A stretch of 64,000 bases of DNA from Tenacibaculum sp. MAR_2010_89 (GTDB taxonomy: Bacteria; Bacteroidota; Bacteroidia; Flavobacteriales; Flavobacteriaceae), in assembly GCF_900105985.1 (NCBI RefSeq), contig NZ_FNUB01000005.1, positions 2,480,001-2,544,000 on the forward strand. The letters are read 5' to 3'. The position numbers and the translations under genes were made by a program. Below the pieces are notes generated by a model. It searched no databases. It saw only the letters and a program-made list of their open reading frames with translations, and was not told where the DNA came from. This document shows, in pieces, positions 34,601 through 41,877 of the stretch. Position 1 is the stretch's first letter, and each line of letters begins with the position of its first letter.

Positions 34601-35552
34601 CTGTTTGATTATCTTTTCGAGTAAATTGGGTTTCAGCATAAGTTACATCATCAACAGTTACACAAGTTAAATCTGGATTATTACGAATATCAAAATCTCG
34701 AGGATCTAAACTTGAGTTGTTTCCATTTTTAATGTTTAAATACGTTAATTGATTATAAGCAATTGATAAATCTACTAAGTTGGTATTTCTTGACACATCT
34801 AAACTTGTAATGTTATTACTTTCTGCATATAATTCGACTAACTTTAGGTTATTACTAACATCTAAATTTGTTAAGTTGTTTTCATATACTTGTAATTCCA
34901 TTAGTTCCACGTTTTTACTAACATCTAAAACTGTAAGTTGTGTATCTACACAATCTAAATCTTCTAGTAATAGATTTTGTGTTACATCTAAACTACCTAA
35001 GGGATTAGTATAGCAATACAAGTTCTTTAATGCTACATTGTTGCTAATATCAAGACTACTAAGTTGATTATTACTACAACCTAAGGTTTCTAAAAGTATA
35101 TTTTGAGAAATATTTATACTTACTATTTGGTTTTGACTACAACTTAATGAAGTTAATAGAGGGTTGCCCGAAAGATTTAAACTTGTTAAATTATTCTTAC
35201 CTATATTTATAGTATGCAAAGCTAAGTTTTGAGAAAAATCTATACTAGATAAAGAATTTTCAAAACAGTTAAAGTTTTGTAAAGCTGTAAAGTCTTCTAG
35301 TCCAGCTGCATTAGCTATAGTTAACCTAGAAATATCTAAAGATGTAACTGCCGAAATATTTGAAGTGTAAACTTTATTATCATTTGCAATTCCGTTACCC
35401 ATGCTTGTTGCATCTCCAACTGAAACAACACCTCCATTTGCATTATGTGTTTCTAAATAGTTTTCAAAATTATCATCGGGAATATTTGTTTCTTGGGCGA
35501 AAAGTAAATTACTTAAAAGTAAAAATAAAATTACTAAGAATTTTAATTTCAT
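28641..35552 (-). CDS. Giant modular LRR surface protein with T9SS type A tail
   Basis: The 2303-residue protein has a signal peptide (LLFAQ, residue 20). Six modules each open with a version of IPDDNFENYLETH and a 'GNGIANDN' Asp/Asn-rich turn, starting near residues 22, 324, 674, 979, 1322 and 1550. Each continues with leucine-rich repeats of about 21 residues (LTSLDVSNN type) and a closing LTCIEVDD segment. After residue 1770 comes a beta-rich region (WTGINGTDWTDNGNWT, then NKWSIITAPVSGQS). The end is a typical T9SS tail (GVYIVKIVDETKITTKKIIID). It should be exported by type IX secretion and attached to, or released from, the cell surface, probably as an adhesin. Modules 5 and 6 are shorter. 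Long frames on the opposite strand are artefacts of the Asn/Leu/Ser-rich codons. Confidence 0.92.
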   Translation of the reverse strand: MKLKFLVILFLLLSNLLFAQETNIPDDNFENYLETHNANGGVVSVGDATSMGNGIANDNKVYTSNISAVTSLDISRLTIANAAGLEDFTALQNFNCFENSLSSIDFSQNLALHTINIGKNNLTSLNLSGNPLLTSLSCSQNQIVSINISQNILLETLGCSNNQLSSLDISNNVALKNLYCYTNPLGSLDVTQNLLLEDLDCVDTQLTVLDVSKNVELMELQVYENNLTNLDVSNNLKLVELYAESNNITSLDVSRNTNLVDLSIAYNQLTYLNIKNGNNSSLDPRDFDIRNNPDLTCVTVDDVTYAETQFTRKDNQTEYKLFCTETNVPDNNFEAYLETHNATGGVVSVGDPTNMGNGIANDNKVATERIQNITYLNISNQGITDLAGLEDFTSLEELRAFDNTITSGNLDLTTNTNLIEIVCSDMGLNTIDISGLSVLERVELRNNNLSNIDISSNSNLNYFNVDGNNFTTINISGNTLLSDLRIRDNVVLNSIDISNNSNLKRLYVGGNSLSILDVSNNTLLETISAGKNQLGTINVNGLNNLTDLFLEDMPSLTSLDVSSNINLEDIGVNGTGLSALDLSSLTKLIEVYANNTVITELDFSASPDLEYVECKNSQLTSLNIKSDNNSSSIELYATGNPNLFCIQVDDPTASYLSRWEKDATVSFSDDCNWTYIPDDNFEVYLETHDTNGGFVSVGDPTSMGNGIANDDYVKTTNIENVINLFLNFQGITDFTGIEAFASLEFVVCFGNVINTNLDFTSNTNLKRIDASDMGLTSIDITGLTALERMDISRNSLTSVDLSTNTSLKEFMISSNNLTKLDVSNNLLLEDLQIHETTLSNIDLSKNVNLTRIVASLNQFTSLNTQNNTLLETLNLLGNPLISYDVSHLTNLKELNLDETNITSIDISKNMNLVKFNARNINELEGVNVRNGNNSSFTEFRVYGCPNLTCIEVDDPTADYLSQSHWVKDGTANYSKYCRLTYIPDANFENYLETHKENTGGTTLGNDNSLGNGVLDNYVPTEKIENLQILFIDNENISDFTGLQEFKGLERFRAYGNSVNGDLDLTANVNLTQVYCANMGLTSINVSGLTNLFQLDLNDNDINNIDISTNSNVEYVDLDNNNISTLDITNNTEIITLLINNNNISTLALSQNLKLVTLSCSGNSISTINIQNNALIETVEIFDNPLNSIDVSNQPALLNLLINNTNVSELNLSNNTNISNLVCNDTAITELDLSNNANMFTLKVHNNAITELNLANLTRLDSFNASNNQLTLLNLRNGNNTSIASVDITGNASLTCVEVDDSTASELVSWFKDNTTNYAEYCRMTYVPDDAFETFLENNGYGNGVIDDYVYTALVEISEGFNLHNGLVEDMTGIEDFKNMWFLGCRNNVNLTSIDLSKNTKLTNVTLANNNLASLDLNNNLILEKIYLDGNFNLGNVDISMLSNLNTLSVSDTGIKSIDISNNPLMRILNLNDNNFTELDISMYPSIVQLRIANNQLTSLNVANGNNDNFTWFDGQGNSGLTCIKADKVVQLFPDIWVKDATASFALYCDVTYIADTNFENYLETHDADGNVVTLGDATSLGNGITNDNAVYTEKIKTVINLDLNRLDITNLTGIEAFAALEILNLEYNDLTTLDLSSNSNLRILDVAENDLTEIDLSVIPSLEEVELRSNKINSLILDNPKLKILRASKNQYTTLDVTNCPELEELSLTQTLLVSLDVRNGNNNLMTNFNAKFNDYLTCIEVDYASASYLSTWEKDVKANFTEDCNNSIWTGINGTDWTDNGNWTLNAVALTTQNVIIPVLVTSPIIESGVTAEINDLEIQELSSFTIENNGITIINGNLNNTGTISIGSSANTSGTLIVRGIANGNVTYERSGLLANKWSIITAPVSGQSIKDFIESSENDIRVNTTVTPNRYAVAYYDDTKTDGNKWTYYTADDIQTNTLTFEKGKGYIVSRATNGSVKFTGTLTTTDISISVNEIKWNAIGNPYTAFLPINNNSNENFIQKNISKFHPENIGVYVWDNSQNKYVAKSLVSSSTSLTLGQGFFVKTGNGINTINFKENQRQHEGTDVDIFSRSKSSVPSIQIFAESKGITVNTHIKYYQTATKGLDPGYDIGNFGSSSFDVFTHLLEESKGNDFTIQSLPDSGYESMVIPLGIKSKAGEEVSITLKYTNLPKGIEVYIEDKKLNKYTKIEDTQTKYKVVFEENVNGVGRFFIHTKEALLSTTEIEKNDVYVYTIPNKLIIKGIQGEQFTITIFNALGVGVLKDEYKGLDENEIDLTNLSKGVYIVKIVDETKITTKKIIID

Positions 35553-35580
35553 AAACTTATAGGGTTATCTGTTTAATGAG

Positions 35581-35588
35581 CAAAAGTA
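35581..35588 (-). promoter_or_regulatory. -7 box of the LRR gene
   Basis: The minus strand reads TACTTTTG, an exact TAnnTTTG match 28 bases before the ATG at 35552. No TTG lies at the -33 position. Two GTGGC repeats lie just upstream, which would suit an activator-dependent promoter. Confidence 0.5.
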
Positions 35589-35618
35589 TTTTTAAACTTT
35601 CATTGCGAAGAATTTTAG

Positions 35619-35638
35619 AAGTGGCAAAAAGTGGCAAC
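35619..35638 (-). promoter_or_regulatory. Tandem AAGTGGCAAA repeat upstream of the LRR promoter
   Basis: AAGTGGCAAA (35619-35628) is followed directly by AAGTGGCAAC (35629-35638). The 10-base period puts both on the same face of the helix, about 45-65 bases upstream of the predicted start. Direct repeats here suggest an activator that binds head to tail. No family is assigned. Confidence 0.45.
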
Positions 35639-35920
35639 CTATAAAAAGAACTAAATATCAACTATTTAAAAAAATATTAATCAGTTATATAGATTCAATG
35701 TCTATAATATTAATTTGATGAAATTGTTTTATTTTTTCATATCTAATACTTCAAACGTATCAGATTATGTTAAAAAAGAGAAAAATAAAAAATTTACACT
35801 CATACTTTTTTATATCATTTCATCTTTATTTATATTTTTTATTTCAGATAATTGTTTACATTTTAACCATTAGTTTAATTTAGCATTACTATTTTAGTAA
35901 CTAAATAATAACTAATAATT

Positions 35921-36076
35921 ATGAGAAAAAAAATAAAACTTAAAGCTGTGAATTTTAATGTTTTTGAAATAAACAGATTGAAAAAAAATCAATTACATAA
36001 TGTATATGGTGGTACTACTATTCAAGGAGCCCGTGGATCTAATAATAGGTTAGATGATGGAACTTTTCCTAATTAA
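35921..36076 (+). CDS. Double-glycine leader peptide, putative RiPP precursor
   Basis: The 51-residue frame begins with a charged leader (MRKKIKLKAVNFNVFEINRL, then KKNQLHNVYGG). The Gly-Gly at residues 30-31 would be the cleavage site of a C39-type peptidase transporter. The core would be 20 residues, TTIQGARGSNNRLDDGTFPN, without cysteine. The layout matches the GG-leader natural-product precursors of Bacteroidota (for example those near radical SAM or LanB-like enzymes), but no modification enzyme, transporter or immunity gene is nearby. It is alone between the LRR gene and a bidirectional terminator. The start at 35921 is the only in-frame ATG. The call as a real gene is likely; the RiPP assignment is an inference. 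Confidence 0.65.
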   Translation: MRKKIKLKAVNFNVFEINRLKKNQLHNVYGGTTIQGARGSNNRLDDGTFPN

Positions 36077-36083
36077 TTAGAAT

Positions 36084-36121
36084 AAAAAATAAGAGGTTAA
36101 AATTTTAACCTCTTATTTTTT
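36084..36121. terminator. Bidirectional terminator, GG peptide / TPR regulator
   Basis: A perfect 38-base palindrome has arms 36084-36102 and 36103-36121 with AAAAAAT and ATTTTTT at its ends. It is eight bases after the peptide's stop and five bases from the end of the convergent gene. Confidence 0.85.
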
Positions 36122-36125
36122 ACTC

Positions 36126-37775
36126 TTAAATTGCTTGAATATAACTTTCTAACTCTTGTTTAGAAGCTAACTTCAATTTTTTTCTTATTCTGTATCTAGT
36201 TGACTTTACAGCATCTAAGGATGAATTTCTTACTACCATTATTTCTTTAATTGATAAATTCAATCTTAATAAAGTACATATCTCTCTTTCAGTTTTTGTT
36301 AAACTTGGATATAGCTCAATAAGTTTTGCTTCAAAACCTTTATTTACTTCAATGATTCTATTTTGTAAATCAGAAAGTTTACCTTCAGTTTTAATTTGCA
36401 TTTGTATTTCAGAAGTTAATGTATTTACTTTTTGTTTTATTTCTTCTGGTACAACAGGTAATATTTCTTTTTTCAAACGATTTAACAGCTCTTGTTTAAA
36501 CTCCATTCTCATGGTATTATCAGCTATTAACCGTTTTGTTTCATCTTCATTAACTTTAATTTTTTGATCTAACAGTTCTTTTTGTATTTGCTCTTTTTCT
36601 AATTTAATCTGTAACCTGCGTTCTTTTCCTTTATAATTTCTAAAAAGTAATATCCCTATTATAAGAGTACTCACTATTGTAAGTATGAATAAAATAAAAT
36701 ATAACCATTTTTTTGATGCTTCTTCTTTGGCTAATAATTCTACTTCTCTTTTTTCTTGATTAAAACGATAGCTTAATTCTAATTCTTGAACTTTTTTTAT
36801 GTTTTCTATATTAAATATAGAATCAGAATGACGATTAAAAATTCTATATTGATTATATGCTTCCTTATAATTTTCCATTTTGGATTGTAAAAAACTTTTA
36901 CGTAAGTAAGCCTTTGCTGTTAGTTCTCTAAATCTTTCTTTCAAAGCTATTTGTAAAGATGAATCAATATAAATTAAAGCTTTAGTATATTCTTTAGTTT
37001 TTTTGTATGTATTAGAGGCGTTTCTATAAGCTATACATAATGAATATTTCTTTTTATATTTTTTTGCATACTTTATATTTTCTTTAACCAACAATAAGGC
37101 TTTTTCATACTTTTTTTGACGTAAGTTTACAGCAACCATGTTATTATTTACTCGTTGAATATCATCTAAGCTATTAATAGATCTAAACATTTTTTTTGCC
37201 TTTTGATAACAAATTATAGCAGAATCAATACGTTTCGTTTGCCTGTATGATACTCCCATCATATTATACCCTGCAGCAATACCATGAATATCTTTTAAGG
37301 AACCTTTAATCTTAATTGATTGTTTGTAATGCTGAATTGCTTTTTTATGTTTTTTTTGATACCTGTATACCATTCCCATATTATGCAAAACATCAGATAT
37401 GTGCTCTAAATCATTAAATTTTTCATAAATACTTTTTGCTTTTAAATAGTACCCTATAGCTATAGGATATTCTGCTTTCCTTCTATAAACAACACCTTTT
37501 ACTATATAAGCTTTTGCTAATTGTTGTAAACTAACGCTATCAGCCTTATTTCCTATTAGCTTTAGTGCTTCTTCTATAATTTCGTTTGAAGCACTAAAAT
37601 TTCTATCATATTGAAATTCTGCTAAATCAAGTAAAGTTTTTATTTTTTCTTCTTCAGACTTAGCCTCTGTTACTTCCTTAAGTAAATCTTCTAATGATAT
37701 TGAACTATCTGCTTCTTGAGCAATAACACTAAAAAAATTTATTAAAAAAAGAAAAAAAATAAGATGTTTTATCAT
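36126..37775 (-). CDS. TPR-containing membrane regulator with LuxR-type HTH
   Basis: The 549-residue protein has a signal peptide (1-19, VIAQ) and about six tetratricopeptide repeats in the periplasm (residues 50-300, for example PIAIGYYLKAKSIYEKF and AIQHYKQSIKIKGSL). One transmembrane helix (about 355-377) follows, then a cytoplasmic coiled coil rich in Lys/Glu. A C-terminal GerE/LuxR-type helix-turn-helix contains LTKTEREICTLLRLNLSIKEI and SLDAVKSTRYRIRKKL. This one-component layout is common in Bacteroidota and puts sensor and DNA-binding domain on opposite sides of the membrane. Target and signal are unknown. A TACATTTG box sits only four bases before the ATG, so the mRNA may be leaderless. 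Confidence 0.9.
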   Translation of the reverse strand: MIKHLIFFLFLINFFSVIAQEADSSISLEDLLKEVTEAKSEEEKIKTLLDLAEFQYDRNFSASNEIIEEALKLIGNKADSVSLQQLAKAYIVKGVVYRRKAEYPIAIGYYLKAKSIYEKFNDLEHISDVLHNMGMVYRYQKKHKKAIQHYKQSIKIKGSLKDIHGIAAGYNMMGVSYRQTKRIDSAIICYQKAKKMFRSINSLDDIQRVNNNMVAVNLRQKKYEKALLLVKENIKYAKKYKKKYSLCIAYRNASNTYKKTKEYTKALIYIDSSLQIALKERFRELTAKAYLRKSFLQSKMENYKEAYNQYRIFNRHSDSIFNIENIKKVQELELSYRFNQEKREVELLAKEEASKKWLYFILFILTIVSTLIIGILLFRNYKGKERRLQIKLEKEQIQKELLDQKIKVNEDETKRLIADNTMRMEFKQELLNRLKKEILPVVPEEIKQKVNTLTSEIQMQIKTEGKLSDLQNRIIEVNKGFEAKLIELYPSLTKTEREICTLLRLNLSIKEIMVVRNSSLDAVKSTRYRIRKKLKLASKQELESYIQAI

Positions 37776-37829
37776 AAAACAAATGTAATTAGAAATTAGT
37801 CTTCCTATATTTTAATATCTCTTTAATAT

Positions 37830-38255
37830 TTAATCCTCCTCCTTTATTATTGTGATTGGAGTTCCTTTTATTCCTGCATAAAAAACGATGATCTCAGCAG
37901 GTATATCAGCTTCATTCTTTCCATAATGCCATAAATTTACAAGTTCAACAATTGGATCACCAGCCTTAAGGTATAAAGTATCCTTAGTCTCGCTAATCAC
38001 TGTTAATTCTCCTTTAAGTAAAACTCCTGCATTAATTTCTGGATGCATATGTTTTTTTAATTCTGTTTTTGGTGGAATCGTAATTTTTAATATTGTTACT
38101 TTAGGTGTTCCGTCAGGATATTTTGGTAAAGATGCCCCATTCCAACTTTTACTTGTTTCAATTAATTTTATAACTTTTATTTTTTTGTTCTCTTTTGATT
38201 TACAAGAAATAATAAAAGCCAAAAACATATAAAACGCAATACTATATTTTTTCAT
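37830..38255 (-). CDS. Cupin-domain lipoprotein
   Basis: The 141-residue protein has a lipobox (IISCKS, Cys18). A single cupin barrel follows. The first metal motif is partly recognisable in LKKHMHPEINAGVLLKGELTV (two His and a Glu), and the second includes GDPIVELVNLWHYGKN. Cupins of this size bind a metal and a small ligand or act as small enzymes, and the lipid anchor places it in the envelope. It is encoded 54 bases upstream of the TPR-LuxR gene on the same strand, so they may be co-expressed. The substrate is unknown. Confidence 0.85.
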   Translation of the reverse strand: MKKYSIAFYMFLAFIISCKSKENKKIKVIKLIETSKSWNGASLPKYPDGTPKVTILKITIPPKTELKKHMHPEINAGVLLKGELTVISETKDTLYLKAGDPIVELVNLWHYGKNEADIPAEIIVFYAGIKGTPITIIKEED

Positions 38256-38391
38256 TTATTTAGGTTCTTAATTAAAAATAATTCAAGCCGAATTTAGGCT
38301 TATATCCATCTAGAAAAAACATTTTTAGATGTTTTTTTATTATAAAAAAACATTAAAAAAAACATAAACACCTAATTATTAAACCTATAAG

Positions 38392-38422
38392 TTGATTAAT
38401 TACAAAAAAAATAGTATATTTA
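38392..38422 (+). promoter_or_regulatory. Promoter of the BNR-repeat protein gene
   Basis: TTG (38392-38394) and TATATTTA (38415-38422) are separated by 20 bases, matching the Bacteroidota promoter except for the last base of the -7 box. A start near 38429 would leave a leader of about 18 bases. Confidence 0.5.
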
Positions 38423-38446
38423 GATAAACCTTATAGTCCCCCCGAC

Positions 38447-41104
38447 ATGAATAAACTAATTATCTATGCATTAGCAGTGGTAATCCTACTCTCTTGCGAA
38501 AAAGAAAAAAAAAATTCAGTAAACATTCCTAAAAAGCATAAGAAGGAAAAGAAAGAGGAAAACCCAGACAAGTATGCTATTTGGACAGAAAAACAAGCTG
38601 CTAGACATCAAAAAATACTTCAAAAGTTGTCTTCAAAAGCTAAAAAAACCAATTATAAAAAAGGCCGTTCCTATTCTTATGATGAAAGTCATTTAAGAGG
38701 TACTTGGAAAAACAGAGGTCCTAAAAACATGCCCGGAGCATTTAAATTTACTGAAATGCTTGATGATACAGATGTTATATATGGAGTAAGCCATAATCAT
38801 TATGCTAGTGAATTTAATTCAAAGGCTTTGATTTTTAAAGGAACCGTTTACAACCCAAAAACGGGTAAAGGTGGAGATGACTTTAAAGTACTTACTGCAA
38901 ATTGGCCAAACAGATATCAAAATTTATTTGCTTTTAAAATCGACTCAATCACAAGGTTAGTTGCCCATATTGAAAATGGTCCACTATATTACTCTGATGA
39001 TGATGGAACTACATGGTCTCAATCAAATGGATTACCAGATGCTAATACTAGTTCTATTATCAACAGACAAGATGATCATACTATATATGTAACTAATGGT
39101 CAATTGGTATTTTTTTCTACTGATAAAGGAGCTAACTTCTTTTTACTTAAAGAATTTAATACTAAAGAAAATAGTTTTTTATATACTCCCAGATACGATC
39201 TACAAGCAAATTCTGAAGCTATCTTTTTAGCTCATGGAGGTACCTTTTATAAATTAAATGATAAAAAAACTGATTTTTCAAAATTAGGAACCTATACCAC
39301 TAACCACGGAAGTAGGTTATTTAGTATTGGTGGAGATAGTAGAGTTCTTTATATTACGGAAGATAAAAACTATTGGGTGTCTAACGATGAAGGAAAAACC
39401 TGGGTTAACAAACACCCTAAAGGAAATTATTATGGTAATAGAACAGTAAAAATGTCACCTGGTAAATTCTTTGCAGCACATCCAGAAAATCCTAGCATTT
39501 CAATTGCTGGATACTCACAACCTATAATTTCTTTAGATAAATTAAACACAAACCATTCAACAACTACAGGTTGGGGTAGATATCAAAATGGTACGAGTTT
39601 AAATACTGAAGACTATTATAATAGAATTCGATTTAATTACCATCCAGATTTTCAATCTTCTCAATTTTTTTATAATAGTACAGGAGATTTATTTTCTGTA
39701 AGGTGCAGTGACGGCGGGATTTTTATATCCTACAAAGAATGGGAAGATTTCCCTAATGAAGGAACTGCTTTTAACAATACTGGATATAAGGATGCTCATT
39801 ATATTAACTTAAATGTTATCAATACCATAAACCCATTAATATATAGAAATAATTTATTTACTGGATATAGTAACCCTAATCATATTTATTACAGTACTCA
39901 AGATCAAGGAAGTGGAAGTATTATAAATGATGATAGTAAAAGAGAAGATAATAAAGAGGTATTAGATTTTTATCAAAGTATTGGTGGTGATGGCCCTCCA
40001 ATTAACAGTCATGATGGAAAATATGCTTGGAAATGGCAAAGACAAGGTACGAAAGTATATGCTCCTGTTAAAATATATAGTAACACTGGAGCTTTTCAAT
40101 CAATAAGTAAAATAAATCGTCAGTTTAAAGATGAATACTCAGTTAGCTTTACAAAAAAAACTGCAATGGCCTACGTTCAAACATATATAGATCGTACAGA
40201 TTCAGATAAAAATATGTGGGTATTATCAAAAGATTTAAATAGAGTAACATGGGATGGTACTTCAATTACCTCTCATACCGTTGATAAAGGTACTAATCAT
40301 GTAGCAGCTTTAGCTCAGGCAACACTTAATCCAGATAAATTGTATATGCTTCAAGATGGTAAAGTATTTATTTCAGAAGATAGAGGAACCACTTTTGACA
40401 CAGAAATAACTACACCTTTTTCTAAAACTAATGAAGTTATTGGAAGAGGTGATATAGGTAGCGGAGTTGTATTACCTAATGATGACAATTGGATTTTATT
40501 TTGTGGACCTAGTACAAATAATGTAGGCTCAATTTTATCAAAAGATGGAGGACAAACTTGGATTGACATTACAGGAGATTTCCCTAGTGGAATTGATGCA
40601 CAAACTAGTGGAATGGTTGTTACTTCTGGTGGTGAATTTGTATTTGCAGGAACTGATATTGGTCCTTATGTTTTTGATGTAGCTAAAGAAAAATGGTACT
40701 CAATTGCAGAAGGAATTGGTTTTTTTAATGCAACAGATGTAGACTATATTCCGTCAATAAACACAGTTCGCTTTGCTTCTTGGGGCTCAGGGATATTAGA
40801 TTTCAAAATAGATACTCGCTCGTTATCTATTGATGATAACAATGTTGCATTTAAAACTAATTTTAACGTATACCCTACTCCTGCAAATGAATTTATAACT
40901 TTACAATTAAAAAATTCTATAAGCTCAAAACTTAATATCGATTTTTATAACATTTTAGGTAAAAAAGTACTGACAAAAAATGATGTTACACTTATAAATA
41001 ATGAAGCTACAATTAATACTTCACAACTTACTCCTGGTATATATATAGCTAATATTTTGGGAGATAAAAATCAAAAAATGAGTAAAAAGATAATAATTCA
41101 ATAG
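38447..41104 (+). CDS. BNR/sortilin-like repeat protein with lipobox and T9SS type A tail
   Basis: The 885-residue protein starts with a lipoprotein-type signal (ALAVVILLSCEKEKK, Cys17) and a Lys/Glu-rich linker. A long beta-propeller-like region follows with BNR/Asp-box repeats: YYSDDDGTTWSQS, WVSNDEGKTWVNK, FISEDRGTTFDTE and LSKDGGQTWIDIT. The end is a T9SS sorting domain (VYPTPANEFITLQ to SKKIIIQ). Asp-box propellers occur in sialidases and sortilin-like (Vps10) proteins, but no catalytic residues can be assigned, so a binding role is equally possible. Having both a lipobox and a T9SS tail is unusual. The gene is monocistronic with a good promoter and a bidirectional terminator. Confidence 0.88.
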   Translation: MNKLIIYALAVVILLSCEKEKKNSVNIPKKHKKEKKEENPDKYAIWTEKQAARHQKILQKLSSKAKKTNYKKGRSYSYDESHLRGTWKNRGPKNMPGAFKFTEMLDDTDVIYGVSHNHYASEFNSKALIFKGTVYNPKTGKGGDDFKVLTANWPNRYQNLFAFKIDSITRLVAHIENGPLYYSDDDGTTWSQSNGLPDANTSSIINRQDDHTIYVTNGQLVFFSTDKGANFFLLKEFNTKENSFLYTPRYDLQANSEAIFLAHGGTFYKLNDKKTDFSKLGTYTTNHGSRLFSIGGDSRVLYITEDKNYWVSNDEGKTWVNKHPKGNYYGNRTVKMSPGKFFAAHPENPSISIAGYSQPIISLDKLNTNHSTTTGWGRYQNGTSLNTEDYYNRIRFNYHPDFQSSQFFYNSTGDLFSVRCSDGGIFISYKEWEDFPNEGTAFNNTGYKDAHYINLNVINTINPLIYRNNLFTGYSNPNHIYYSTQDQGSGSIINDDSKREDNKEVLDFYQSIGGDGPPINSHDGKYAWKWQRQGTKVYAPVKIYSNTGAFQSISKINRQFKDEYSVSFTKKTAMAYVQTYIDRTDSDKNMWVLSKDLNRVTWDGTSITSHTVDKGTNHVAALAQATLNPDKLYMLQDGKVFISEDRGTTFDTEITTPFSKTNEVIGRGDIGSGVVLPNDDNWILFCGPSTNNVGSILSKDGGQTWIDITGDFPSGIDAQTSGMVVTSGGEFVFAGTDIGPYVFDVAKEKWYSIAEGIGFFNATDVDYIPSINTVRFASWGSGILDFKIDTRSLSIDDNNVAFKTNFNVYPTPANEFITLQLKNSISSKLNIDFYNILGKKVLTKNDVTLINNEATINTSQLTPGIYIANILGDKNQKMSKKIIIQ

Positions 41105-41122
41105 TTATTATTTTTACTTATT

Positions 41123-41167
41123 AAAAACGTATTATACTATTCAACTTGAAAATTATAATACGTTTTT
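41123..41167. terminator. Bidirectional terminator, BNR gene / trmH
   Basis: AAAAACGTATTATA (41123-41136) pairs perfectly with 41154-41167 around a 17-base loop. The right arm overlaps the last codons of the convergent trmH gene. Confidence 0.75.
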
Positions 41168-41830
41168 CTTTTCATAATAATGATCAATAATCTTATCTGG
41201 GTTTTTAATAGTATTTTTTATCCAATTAAAATATAAAACTTGCTTTTCATCATCATTTAATTGCCAATCAATAGTAGTTTTACGAATACGAGATGTTATA
41301 TCTTGTAAAGTAATTGCAGCGGCTACCGATATATTTAAACTTTCAGTGAAACCAACCATAGGTATTTTTAAAAAACCATCAGCTTCTTCTTTTATATAAT
41401 CTGATATACCGTCTTTCTCAGCTCCAAATACAAAAGCAGATTTTTTGGTAACATCAAAATCAGACAACACACAGGAGTCTGTATGTGGAGTCGTTCCAAT
41501 TATTTGATATCCTTTGGTACGTAATTCCTCTAAGCATACTTTTGTATTATCTCCATCTTCTTTAAAACGGTTAATATTTAACCACTTCTGACTACCTTTA
41601 GCTACATGCCTTGATACTTTATTGGTAAATTTATTTTCTATAGCATACACATCTTGAATACCAAAAATATCACAACTCCTTACTACTGCACTTGCATTAT
41701 GTGGTTGAAAAATATCTTCTAAAACTACTGTAAAATGGCGAGTTCTATTACTTAATACTTTATGAAAAGTATTTTTACGTTTTTCTGTAATATATCCTTC
41801 TAAATAAGCTAATAATCCTTCATCAATCAT
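41153..41830 (-). CDS. trmH: tRNA (guanosine(18)-2'-O)-methyltransferase
   Basis: The 225-residue SpoU-family (SPOUT) enzyme shows motif 1 LEDIFQPHNASAVVRSCDIFG (catalytic Arg after SAVV), motif 2 SAFVFGAEKDGIS and motif 3 IPMVGFTESLNISVAAAI, which build the trefoil-knot SAM site. Length and the N-terminal YLEGYITEKRKNTFHKVLSNR match TrmH, which methylates G18 in the D-loop of tRNA. It is divergent from the sirtuin gene, 47 bases away. A TATGTTTG box ends four bases before the ATG, so a leaderless transcript is possible. Confidence 0.92.
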   Translation of the reverse strand: MIDEGLLAYLEGYITEKRKNTFHKVLSNRTRHFTVVLEDIFQPHNASAVVRSCDIFGIQDVYAIENKFTNKVSRHVAKGSQKWLNINRFKEDGDNTKVCLEELRTKGYQIIGTTPHTDSCVLSDFDVTKKSAFVFGAEKDGISDYIKEEADGFLKIPMVGFTESLNISVAAAITLQDITSRIRKTTIDWQLNDDEKQVLYFNWIKNTIKNPDKIIDHYYEKKNVL

Positions 41831-41877
41831 GTAGCAAACATACTAAATTTTCATATTTTAGAGGTTTAATTTTTGAT

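Noticed and set aside
29739..35554. Several open frames of 60-160 codons on the plus strand opposite the giant LRR gene
   Set aside because: They are mirror images of the Asn/Leu/Asp/Ser-rich repeats of the LRR protein, repeat with the modules and have no start context or known motifs.
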